Below are positions 10,700 through 21,233 of a DNA stretch of 64,000 nt, piece by piece. The translations under genes were made by a program, and so were the position numbers. This DNA comes from Onchocerca lupi (lineage: Eukaryota > Nematoda > Chromadorea > Rhabditida > Onchocercidae), in contig JAOVVO010000042.1 of NCBI GenBank assembly GCA_028564675.1, positions 139,001-203,000 on the forward strand, written 5' to 3'. Under the pieces are notes generated by a model. It saw only the letters and a program-made list of their open reading frames with translations. It searched no databases and had not been told where the DNA came from. Position 1 is the first letter of the stretch; every line of letters begins with the position of its first letter.

Positions 10700-13600
10700 A
10701 TTGAAGTATGTCCTTATTGCAAGGCTCTGAGATTCAATGGAGAAACAAAAGGAATGTGCTGCGCCGGATAAATTAAATTACCTCAACTTGAAGAACCGCC
10801 AGAGCCATTAAAAACTTTGCTTGTTGGATATACCGCGAATCAAATCGGTTTTTATCTAAAATCAGAAAGTACAACTCGTGCTTTCAAATGACGTCGCTCG
10901 GCGCAAAAATCGTAACAACACAATTTATCCCTTTCAAAGTGAAAGGAAAATTTATTATAAAGCTGGCAACCCTGTCTACGCTGCCAGATAGTCAGCATAA
11001 ATTCCTACAAATGTATTTCATCGGTGATAGCAATGATGAACTGAATGCACGCTGCGGAATTCACTCCGACATAAAAAGATCGTCATTTACCAACTACAAC
11101 AGCTTCATTACGAAAAAAGAAAAAAAAAAACAATTGAGTGCGTTTGTTCAAAATAGCAATTGATTGATGCGATGCCATCTGATACACACAAGATTGTTAT
11201 TCATGCTGACAAAACGCTGGTGGAGAACACATGCGAAAATTCAATGCTCCATTTTTCACCGGAGAAATGATCAATTGACAAAAATTGCAGAAATTCATCG
11301 ATGCTGCGATACTCTGCAATATCTAATCATTTTATGGAATGGTGCCGATGGATATCACTTCAGCGTCAAGATGATAAATCCAATCAGTGGCGAAGAAACA
11401 AATAAGAAATGCGGCGCAATGAACTATTGTTCATACCGATTAATATTCGAGAGAATGAAGACAGCAAAAAATGCTGTCAGTTGTTTCATCAACATACCGT
11501 AGATATGTATACAAAAATCATTCGTTTGAATCAAACCAAGGTTTGCTCTGAAGAATACATTGATTGCGAGATGTAATTGTAAATGATGGTGATATAACTA
11601 ACATTGGAAGACTAACGATTTTGCCATCTTCATATATAGGCAGTCCATGTCATATGCATGAGTACGCTCAAGATACATTTGCATATGTTCGCCACTAACG
11701 GGCGGCCAGACTTATTCATTATATTCACATGCAATTCAGCTTGGAATGATATACAAAATCTCTTCCTAGGTAATTGCCGATGTTATCACAGCACATGTTT
11801 TCAGACAGAAGCTGCAATCGTTGATGGATTTCATGGTAAAACATGAAGTATTTGAGTCTGTGAGCTGCTAGATGTACTCAGTGGCATGGCCAAAAGAGAA
11901 GAGTGCTACAAGCACATATACTGATCTGGCTTTATAACAAAATCACTTCAAATGAAATCGACGATGTAGTATGTGCTGAAATACCCGATGCAGAAATCGA
12001 TAAGGTGATTCACGGACCTTGCAGTATACTGGATCCAAATCTACCAAGCATGATAAAGGAAAATATTCTAAGCGATATTCCCGAGCATTAGTATTCAACA
12101 CAGTTACATGAGACGATGGATCAGCAGAAGATGGCGATAAATTAGCAACCATACAAAATGGGGGCATCGAAGTAGATAACCGGTAGGTTGTTCCATATGC
12201 TTTTGTTACTGAAAATATACAAAACGCACATAGGCATGGAATACTGTAACTCCGTTAAATCAATTAAATACATTTGTAAGTACGTGAATAAAGGCAGCGA
12301 CATGACAGTTTTTGACGTGCAGCCAGAAAGAAGTGATAGGAATGCAGTATTACATATCGATGAAATCGAACAGTATCAGCTGGAAGATACATAAGCAGGA
12401 ATGAAGCTTCTAAAGAATTCTTTCATTTCCCATATATGGATGAAGTCTATCTGTTGTTCACTTGCGGTGCATCTAGAAAATGGACATTGAATTTATTTCA
12501 CAGCTGCGAATGTGCAACAAATAGCCCTGAATCCACGGCTACAACATTCACCGCTTTCTTCACATTATGTTAAACTGACGCATCTGCGAAAACATTGTTA
12601 TATTCGGAAGTGCCTACGTATTACATATGGAATGTGAGTAGAAAATCATTTGAACGACGCAAGGGAGGAGGGAAGTTGACGGACAACCTGGTATATTCAA
12701 ACAAACTACGATAGGCAGATTGTACACCGTGCATCCTAAGCAAGACGAATGTTCCTTCTTTCGCATGTTGTTGGTAAATGTGCCCGGTCGAACCTCCTTC
12801 CAGCAATAAAAAATTTTCAATGGCTTTACACATGCTACTTTTCGCAGTGCATGTCAAGCTTTGAATTTATTGGAGAACGATCGGCACTGGACTGTATGCA
12901 TTAGTGACGAATGCAACACGTTACATCCAAATCAAATTTGTACACTGTTTGCAATCACATTGACCGCCTGTTCTCCTTCGTCTCCAACAAGAGTTATGGG
13001 AGAAATATAAATCGCATATGGCTGAAGATGTTCTCCATCAAATACGCAGCGAAAATTCAAATACTAGCATGGATTTCACAGCAGAAATCTACAACGAAGC
13101 ACTAATAATGACTGAAAGCTTTTGTTTATAAATTGCGAACAAAGTTCCTAATTAATTGGGAAGCTATCATCGAATCAATCTGCATATCATCGAATCAATG
13201 CTGCTTCGTTAGATGTAGAACTGCATCGCGAACAAAATTACAACACGACTGATCTTTTGTCATATGTGCAATCAAATATTCCTAAGCTAACGTTTGAGCA
13301 AAAAGGCATTTACAATCAAATAATGCAAATTGTCAATAAGGGAGTTGGAGAAATCTTCTCTTTAGATGCGTCAGGAGAAACTGGTAAAATGTACCTAATT
13401 AGATTGATTCTGGCAACAATTCGATCCCAAAATGACATAACAACTCTTACATCGTCCGGAATAGCTACAATATTGTGTGGAAGAATTACTCATTTCGCTT
13501 TGAAATTACCATTGAGCATATAATTCATTGGAACTCTCATATGCAACATTTCCGAAATATCTGGCATGGGAAAAGTATTGCAAAAATGCAAACTTATTGT

Positions 13601-14411
13601 TTGGGATGAATGTACAATCGCTTACAGGAAATAGTTCGAGGCTCTTGATCGATCATTGCAAGATTTGCGTGGAAATACCAAACCATTTGGGAACGCATTG
13701 ATATTCTTGGAAAAGATTTCAGGCAAATATTATCTGCAATTCCTCAGCCGACGCCAACGAACGAAATAAATGCATGTCCGATATATTCTACTTCGTGGCG
13801 ATATGTAAAGACGTTAGAATAACTACAAATAAGTGTATCCAATACAAAAAGATCGATCAACTGGGATATTCTCACATCATTGCTGAAAATTGGGAAAGAA
13901 AAGATGCCGGTTGATCTGACCACAGGACGAATTTCATTGCCTCATAACTCCTGCAATTTAGTAACCTCAAAAGAAAAGTTGGTTGAAAAAGTATTTCCCA
14001 GTATTCAAGTTAATTATAAGAATCACGATTGGCAGAGAGTAGGAGATATTCTTGCGACCAAGAAGAAAGACGTCGATGAACTTAACAATATTATTCAGTC
14101 TAAAATTCAAAGCGAAGCAGTCACATAAAATCCATCGACACTATTGTGGAAGCACATGAAACCATCAATTATCCAACAGAATTTTTGAATTCACTCGATC
14201 TGCAGGAATGCCACCCGCATGTACTGCAATTGAAAATCGGCGTGTCAATTATCATGTTGAGAAATATCAACCAGCCAAAACTTTGCAACGACACGCGGCT
14301 TGCAGTAAAAAATTAATGAGCAATGTCGTAGAAGCAACAGTCTTGATGGGATCAACAATTTTGACATACCTTTCAGAGGTGAAGATGTCCTTATTCCTCG
14401 CATTCCTATGA
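10700..14411 (+). pseudogene. Helitron Rep/Pif1-type helicase, degenerate
   Basis: Frames shift repeatedly but the protein order is clear. Near 10710-10910 is a cysteine-bearing N-domain with GETKGMCCAG and EEPPEPLKTLL; at 10888-11160 are FIGDSNDELNARC and similar; at about 11420 is AMNYCSYRL; near 11700 is GRPDLFIIFTCN, the Helitron Rep-region hallmark; at 12000-12060 HGPCSILDPNLPS; and at 12270 YICKYVNKGSD. The helicase half starts near 13260: the Walker A motif reads SLDASGETGKM, where functional copies have GGTGKT, so it is damaged. WDECTIA near 13600 is Walker B-like. Residues near 13880-14340 (PVDLTTGRISLP, LVTSKEKLVEKVFP, MSNVVEATVLMG) follow the usual helicase tail. Many in-frame stops rule out a functional product. 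Confidence 0.88.
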
Positions 14412-14674
14412 TTCCAACGGATATGCCATTTCAATTCACCATCAACAAAGCTCAGGATTAATTTTTAGAATTGTGCGGTTTAGATCTAGAGACCGATTGA
14501 TTCTCACATGGACAGTTATATGCTGCGTATTCTGGAGTTGGTAAATCAGACAATTCTACATCTACACAGACAATGGAATAAAAAATATTGCATACTCCAA
14601 GTATTGTGAAATTAAACATGTTAGATGCGGGCGAAAGCTGAAAAATGTCAAATAGCGCCACGACAACTATTGTG

Positions 14675-15380
14675 AACAAGAAGTATTGAAGATCAAATAG
14701 CGCAACATAGTTCGAAAGAAACGATGAACATATTTGTTGCCAGAATGCTCCAATTCAAGGATAAACGAAAAAGATCGGCGCAGCAACAGCAACAGTTCGA
14801 GTTCCAAGGTTTTTCGATTCTAAGTGACACAACAGTAACAAAAATCCGACAATTCACTTGAATAGTATTCTTCCCTATCAGCGACAAAGGAAAGAATAAC
14901 TCAGCGATCAATTTGCCGGATGTTCTCTAATAATTGTTTGTTACGAAGAAACACTCTTCATAAACCAATAAAACATTTCTCAAAAGTATTCATCTCTGTC
15001 ACACAAGACACAAAAAAATTTCCTCACACTTATAGCTGACTTAACCGAATCACAATAGCAAGAATCAATCTCCAATCTAAGCAAATCACTCTACGAAATG
15101 AATCCCTTGAAATAAATCAAATTACAAAATATCAATTTTTTTCTCCAACACTAGAATCATGCGCTTTTTCTTTTTTTTCACTTAACCAGACGGAGGTACA
15201 GCAACGAGCTTATTTAAAAACATGCATGTATTCGAATGCAACATTGTGTCAAAAGTTCAAAGTAATAAGTAAGAACTTTCCGATATCCAGAATTTTGAAT
15301 TAACATAGATAAGGCGCGAGTTTAAAAACTTTCGAAGATTTAGATTTTGAACAAACGTTTACATTTTTATTTATATAGTA
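14675..15380 (-). repeat. Right inverted arm of the Helitron
   Basis: Reverse-complement copy of the left arm (9894-10590), clearly diverged from it by substitutions and small indels. It places a Helitron 5' start facing outward at the right side, where a 3' end would be expected. Two short related direct units around 14640-14720 (CAAATAGCGC shared) lie at its inner border. Confidence 0.85.
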
Positions 15381-15410
15381 CTAGCTGGAGCCGCCATGCT
15401 TCGCGTGGCC

Positions 15411-16056
15411 GACCCCTATAATATTAGCTGGGAGTGTGACTGAGCCAGCTAGTTGATTAAATAGAAACAGTCGTATTTCGTCACGGTAATAAGAAGTTGT
15501 TAATCCAAAACATAGTATGTTCATCTTCTATTTATTAATCTTCACTTTATAATATTCCGCATTGCCAAGATTACTAGAAATAGAGCACAGTACTTGTGAG
15601 CCAAAAATATCGTTCACTTGTTTCTTCAGCAAACTATTCCAAGCGTGGGATGTGACATTTCATAATGGTAGTGTGACATCATTGCTAACGCTAAGGCCTA
15701 CATTTCCGCGGTATTACGGTAGAGATTGTACTCGCTGGTGGGTGGTGTTGTTCGACTGGAGGTAAGTGTTTGGAATATTTTGTGGATTCCCTTGCTATGT
15801 TGTGTTTAAATGCGCTAAAGTTGTTTTTGGTGGGTATTGCCATAGAGAACTGTTTGCTTTGATTACCTCATTTATAGCAATTTCAAGTCTTAACTTTTTA
15901 CATCGTTAAAAATTTATCGATTTTTACTTGCATAAAATGTCTGTTGAGAGTGACTTCTTGGTTATTTAAGCGTAGAAAAACTTGCGATCATGTGAAAACG
16001 TATATCAATTAAATGTGGTTAGTATTTTCAGGTTAACAAGAAAGGAAACTGAACAA
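15411..16056 (+). promoter_or_regulatory. Upstream region and probable 5' untranslated exon of the Tra2-like gene
   Basis: GC content rises at 15640-15765, ending in a strong splice donor (CTGGAG|GTAAGTG at about 15761). An acceptor TTTTCAG at about 16025-16031 lies 25 bases before the ATG. The stretch can be read as a noncoding first exon, or the acceptor may receive the spliced leader. No core promoter motif can be assigned. Confidence 0.45.
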
Positions 16057-16110
16057 ATGAGCAGTGACGGAAATGTAAGTTACTCCTGATGTTTCACTTC
16101 CTGCTATTAC

Positions 16111-16150
<40 letters not shown>

Positions 16151-18905
16151 GAAAAGAAGCAACTATAGAAATCAGCGGAATCTGCGCGGTTATCACTAAC
16201 ACTTACTCTTTCAGCATAGTGAATCAGCACCTGCACGTAGCGCATCACGGAGTCGAAGCGGCACACCGATCGCTTCAGGTAAGAGTAATGGCCATGCTCG
16301 ATCTCCCTCGGGTTCTCGACTCCGTTCATCGTCTCACCATTCACTCTCTCAATCACCAGTTCGTGAACGTTCAGCTGCGTCGCGATCATCTGGTGGACAT
16401 GAAGCGTCCAGATCTCCATCACGTGCTCGTTCAAGATCACGTGATGATCGACGTATTCGCCGCTCACGCTCACCTGAAGAACGAAAACGATACCGTTCGC
16501 GTAGTCGTGATTCACGGTACCGTCGACGAAGGTACTGTCTTAGTTAAAGGATCTTTAGCTTTTTTTTCGACCGATTTTACAGCTCTTGTTATGGTTGCCT
16601 TTCTTGATAATCAACTTTTATTATCAATTTTACTGATATTAATTAGATGCCGAAGGGAGTGGAAAGTAACCTTAAATGTTATATTGTTAATTGATGCTTT
16701 TGGCAGTGAGAAAATCAGAACAGCTGAAACGCTGTGAGCGAACAGAATTCAAAAATCAGTCTCAATGAAAACAGAATCAATGAATCAGTGAGGCAGGCAG
16801 TTCAATATTGTCAGCGCTCAGAGTGGAACATCACAGTTTCAAGCTCAGAGTTGGCTGTCAAATTCAAATCAGTACAGTTCAGCATCCATCCTCAGATACC
16901 CAATGTGCAATGCACCACCACCACCACCACACCACCACCACTACAGACAGTCAGTTGTGGTATTTATAATGCCGCTAGTAGTTTAGATTCCTATTTCTCC
17001 ACTCCTTTTTCCTTGTGCAATTATTTGAAATTGATATTGTACAGGCAACTTTGGGCTATAATTTTCTAGAGTAGATTCTTATGAAGAGTAATTGACATTC
17101 TGATATTCGAAGATGTTCGCATATTTTCCTTCCATAAATTTTTTGGAAAATGTTATTCTGGTTGCAGAGTAACTGATGAGGGTATCGAAAATCCTGTTTT
17201 CGTGTTATTTCAAAAATTCGGTTAAAAAAATTTTTTTTATGCTTCCAGTAACGGTGCTTTTTACTCAGAAGTTCCGATCGTTACATTTATATCAGTAGTT
17301 TCATTAGTCCAAAGAATTTCCATCAATACCAATTGTGAATCAAGCATCTTTGAACTACTGTAAAGTTAAGGAAAAGGCTGTTGAAAGAGATGCGAGAAAT
17401 GCATTGATTCGACTTGCAACAATCTGTCAACTTTTTATTCTGAATCATGTAGGATTTTATCTTGCTCTTCCTCCTTATTGTAAGGAAGATTCTGACTTTA
17501 TTGTGTCATTGGTGGAGAAGGAGAGGGGAGGCTGAACTGCGCGAACATTGGGATTAGCCGCATTTCATCTTTTATGTTCAGAAATTTTATTAAAAGCTGT
17601 TAGAATAAATATAGAATTTTGGATATATGAAACTGCCTCATACATTATAGTTTCATTTTAGGATGTGCTTTTATCTGACAAGTATGAAGGGTTTTTGCTC
17701 TATTGTATATTCTGTAAATTCGAGGATTTCTTTTTCTACTGCATAACCTATTTTCGCTAATTTCAGCTACATGATAATAGAGTAACTTCAGGATTCATAA
17801 AAGTTACCAAAAGCTGCACAGTATCTAACATGGTATCATATCGCAAATCTGGGATATTTTATACTATGACCCATATTATTCGAATTCGAGATAATAAGTT
17901 TCTGGTAATAAAATATTAAAAAAATATTCAGCCGATCGCCATCTTCGCCAGCTCGTCGCCGCTCTCGTTCCCGTCGACGCAGTCGCTCACGTTCACCACG
18001 ACGAATCAGCCGTTATTCACCAATAAGACGAAGTCGATATAACGATGGCCGTGATAATCCAGAACCATGTTCATGTCTTGGCGTTTTTGGTATGTCACTC
18101 AATACGACTGAGCGCGATTTAAAACGAATTTTTGGCGAATATGGAGAAATTGAATCGGTTCAACTTGTGTACGATCGTTACAGTGGTCGTTCGCGTGGTT
18201 TTGGCTTCGTTTACTTTGAAACTACAAAGGAGGCAATACGAGTAAGTCTTTTTTTGTTGATGTTTCACCTTTTCTTATGCTGATGTTTCTTGTTCAAAGT
18301 TAGATTGAGTTTTAACAATCCAAATTTTTTGTCGAAGCAGTGAATTTGAATAATAAATTTGCCAAGTTGAATTTGTATTTACAGGCAAAAGATCATCTGC
18401 GTGATGCTGTCATTGATGGAATGCGCGTTCGTGTTGATTTTTCCGTAACTAAGGGAGCTCCGAGATAGTAAGTTCATATTTTTAAACTTAAAAAATTCCC
18501 AATTGAAGAGATGACTTCTTCATTCCCATAGATTCATGTGTTCGTTTTCTTGTTTCTTTTCTAATATAATTTTCTCTACAGTCGACTTTTTTTGTACATT
18601 TTTTGATACAGTCCCGACAATAATAATGTGTTTGCTATAAGTAGTCCAACAACTATAGCCGTTATTTTGCTGAGCAGATCTGCGGAGGATTGAAATTTCC
18701 CATAGAAAATTCCCATAGATTCATCACTGAAGAGATGAAGAGATAACATTTTGGGAATTGCATGAGTTTTTTAATTTCCAAATTTGAATACTTTATTTTT
18801 GAAACAAATGATATCGAATACTTTTATAGTTACAGGGGACGTTCACCTCGTCGTTCTCGAAGCCGCAGTGTGGACAGCTATCGCAGACGTCGTTCGCGTT
18901 CTTGA
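16057..18905 (+). CDS. rsp-8: Transformer-2-like SR splicing factor (RS-RRM-RS)
   Basis: Sequence-specific splicing activator of the Tra2 class, acting in the nucleus on purine-rich exonic enhancers. CDS exons: 16057-16074, 16215-16531, 17932-18241, 18385-18467, 18830-18905. They are all in phase and give 267 residues, close to other Tra2 proteins (about 260-290). Residues 7-145 form an Arg/Ser-rich domain ([21 protein letters not shown]). The linker has [14 protein letters not shown]. The RRM follows, with RNP1 reading [10 protein letters not shown] and RNP2 in the CLGVFGMS position; the C-terminus is a short second RS domain ([10 protein letters not shown]). The [17 protein letters not shown] segment is typical of Tra2. 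The gene symbol is that of the presumed C. elegans orthologue; orthology is inferred. A T28-30 run lies in the first intron. The 1.4-kb second intron contains a possible alternative exon. Confidence 0.93.
16796..16967 (+). other. Possible alternative (poison-type) exon in the large Tra2 intron
   Basis: Within intron 16532-17931 an unusually GC-rich open stretch follows GAGGCAG and runs to a donor-like GTG|GTATTT. It would encode a Gln/Ser-rich segment ending in [15 protein letters not shown]. Entry phase fits exon 2 if the acceptor is the CAG at about 16798, but the exit phase does not fit exon 3, so inclusion would shift frame and end translation early. Tra2 genes of animals are known to autoregulate through such exons. 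The upstream polypyrimidine tract is weak, so this is only a candidate. Confidence 0.3.
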
Positions 18906-19912
18906 AAAGAATGCGATGTTGAAATAAATCCTTCCTTTTTAGCATTAAATTGTTCTTGTTTATGCCAATGTTACTTCTATTTTGCATTATTTAGTATATA
19001 ATATTTGTTTGCTCTGTGACATCATAAAAGCCATACGCAACTATCCGTTAGAAAAATTTTATTGGTTTTGCTGGCTTTGTTGAAGATTCCTTTATATTTT
19101 CTTCATTAAGGTGTTCAATCATTGAATACATTGGTACACTCAATTATTGAATATGTTCAAATTATGTATCGGTTGCCCAAAAAAAAGATCAGCCAACGAA
19201 AATTAATCTGTTGATGTTTTGGACTTTTAATCAATTTCTCCGCTTTCTTTTTTTCTTTTTTTTTTTTTTTTTTTTTTTGAGTTGAAATTTTAACAAGAGT
19301 TAGAATCTCAAACTTCGAATTCAATTTGTGATATCTGAATGGAATCAGAATATTGCTAGCCAATGCTTACTTGTCAATAAATTTCATCTTTTTATTGACT
19401 GGAACAATTTTATACGATTTTTATTAATCATGCTTTATCAACTTCAGATTATATTTCTCTTGTGAAGTGTTTTTGTTCTGTTTTCATTAAATTATCTAAA
19501 AGCGATAGGTTATTCTCATGAATGCAGGGTATGTCACTTCTTTGTCATTAATACATTAATCAATTGAGAGATCATTAAACTATTTGTTACGTAACACACG
19601 GGGCAACATTATTTCTTCGGAACAAGAATTTCGGTGAAATTGAGTCGGTTGAATTTTAAAATTTTGAAAAATATTTCTCTACTTCTGCAATTCAAACTTA
19701 TTAGAAGATTGATGATAAATTTAATTGATGAGCAGCTCCCAACTTCATATTTGGAAGATAATTTTATAGCTTTTTAAAAATCACAATTCACAAATACAGT
19801 ACAGTCCCTTAAATCGATTACTTGATTACTTGCATGCTTAATTATCCGAATGCCTAATTACCTAATGGTACATTATAGAAATTACAGATTGACTCATTTA
19901 TGAGATAATTGA
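18906..19912. other. Intergenic, AT-rich
   Basis: 3' flank of the Tra2-like gene, with an AATAAA-type sequence about 20 bases after its stop (GAAATAAATCC at about 18921) that may be the poly(A) signal. It includes T-rich runs near 19250-19280. No gene or structured element is seen. Confidence 0.5.
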
Positions 19913-20107
19913 TTAAGCTGGGAACAGAATTGATGCACTGGTTACTCTGAGGTAATTAGTCGAGCTAAAAGTAAGCGCGATACGGTGGTGAAACTCGCCT
20001 TTTCGAACAGTTTCGACATTGATATTCTGGAATGATATGTTCTTGATTTGGTCCGAGAAGTATGGGATATCATGTCCGACGTATAATTCTTCAAAGTTTG
20101 GGGCCAT
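19913..20107 (-). CDS. Possible small protein, 64 residues, unknown
   Basis: The minus-strand frame begins MAPNFEELYVGHDIPYF and ends in SASILFPA. Its base composition is richer in G and C than its flanks. Two tandem acceptor-like sites (TATTTCAG, one in each 29-bp repeat at 20124-20181) sit 35-70 bases upstream of the ATG, as in trans-spliced genes. There is no signal peptide, membrane segment or recognised domain. An internal AGA|GTAACC could also be a splice donor, in which case more exons would follow. A chance frame is possible. Confidence 0.35.
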   Translation of the reverse strand: MAPNFEELYVGHDIPYFSDQIKNISFQNINVETVRKGEFHHRIALTFSSTNYLRVTSASILFPA

Positions 20108-20123
20108 GTTGAACGGTAGTGTT

Positions 20124-20181
20124 ACTTTCTAATCTGAAATAATATGAATCGAACTTTCTAATCTGAAATAGTATGGATCGA
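20124..20181. repeat. Two-unit 29-bp tandem repeat carrying duplicated splice-acceptor-like sites
   Basis: Unit ACTTTCTAATCTGAAATA... at 20124-20152 is repeated at 20153-20181 with two differences. On the minus strand each unit contains TATTTCAG followed by ATTAGAAAGT. It lies directly upstream of the small minus-strand frame 20107-19913. Confidence 0.9.
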
Positions 20182-21233
20182 AGGAATATATTCGGCAGTC
20201 CAAATAGGCAAGTTTAGAACTGATCTGGGGATGGTAATGTTGCACATTAAACGTAGTCATCATATCTGACTGCATGCATCTGACATTCTTCAGCGACACA
20301 TGAGACACTGATGAAATTTGCATAGTTGGATGAATTGATAGAGCTTTTATAAAAAGACAAATATAGGACAGGTGATGTCTAGATTCCGAGAAATACAATA
20401 AAGTGTTCGAAATATTCCCCGAAATCCCTTCATCAATCATTCATTACATATTTCTGTTGTATCATGCAGAACCATTCGGTTCTTTCGGTTCATTGCATTT
20501 AAGTCAGTTTCATTCCTTTCTAATTCAGCTCCGCATTTATTTTATCTAATTATTTTAAGCATAACAGATTGACTAGATAACATAGATGAATTGCTGAATG
20601 ATTACCATGGTTTATAATAAAAAGAGTGAATTTTGTTAGATAAGTTCTAGGTCGGGATTCGTGTACATTTTGAGAATAGTTGTTTTGATATTCGAAAGTA
20701 TCTAGACAACACCTCCGTAAAATGTAGCATTCCATGGGGAAGGAAATAATGCTGAAAAATATGCTATAAAGTGGAGGAATTGATGATATCAGTAAGTTTA
20801 CATGGCTTCATAGCAAAACCGTTGGAACACTTACTCTTGCTTCCCAGCACATCAATTTGTATATTTCTAAATTTGATTTAGAATTATTTGACATGATTTG
20901 AAAAGTAAGTACGTATCATGGGTGAAAGATCTCTTTTTATCTTCCTTAATTTGTTTAATATGTCATTTTACCTATAATTTAAGGAAATACAACAAAAAAT
21001 CTCATAATTTACTGAGATATCATATAGTCATATGATAGATTGCTGATGTATAACACTCGTGGACAAAATAATTCGTGGTAAATGTGTTAAATGTTTGAAA
21101 TAAATTCGGCAAAGTTTGTGTTCCGAAGTTTTGACAAGTAGAAACTTCTATGGTCATAATAATTCATAAGTAACAATGCATTTTAGTGCTATGTTATTAC
21201 TCGATTGTCAGATTCATAAATTAACAAGTAATA
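20182..21233. other. Intergenic, probably the DENND5-like gene's upstream region
   Basis: A 103-residue minus-strand frame (20440-20129) is open, but I cannot link it to a family or to clear splice signals. An acceptor (GATTGTCAG) at 21203-21211 precedes the ATG at 21234 by 22 bases and is a likely trans-splice site. Confidence 0.4.

Larger units (their letters stand above)
9863..15410 (+). mobile_element. Decayed autonomous-type Helitron with inverted terminal arms
   Basis: A rolling-circle transposon identified by coding remnants and by its ends. At the left border a hairpin (ACACTA-GCG-TAGTGT, 9863-9877) and GGGTCCAGCCAG resemble a Helitron 3' end. They are followed directly at 9894 by a Helitron 5' start, TCTATATAAATAAAAATG. 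At the right border the same 5' start appears in reverse orientation (ending about 15377), then CTAG and a hairpin (GCCATGC-TTC-GCGTGGC, 15393-15409). The interior from about 10700 to 14410 carries Rep and Pif1-type helicase remnants with many stops and frameshifts. The element is therefore inactive as it stands. It separates the orphan minus-strand exons from the Tra2-like gene. Exact borders need comparison with other copies. Confidence 0.85.

Noticed and set aside
16111..16515. 134-residue minus-strand frame
   Set aside because: It is the complement of the Arg/Ser-rich exon of the Tra2-like gene; repetitive RS codons give open antisense frames.
16219..16737. 172-residue plus-strand frame
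   Set aside because: Alternative reading of the same RS exon running into the intron; the correct frame gives RSRS repeats and a consensus donor at 16531.
20129..20440. 103-residue minus-strand frame
   Set aside because: Open but no family resemblance and its end runs through the 29-bp tandem repeat; not enough to call a gene.
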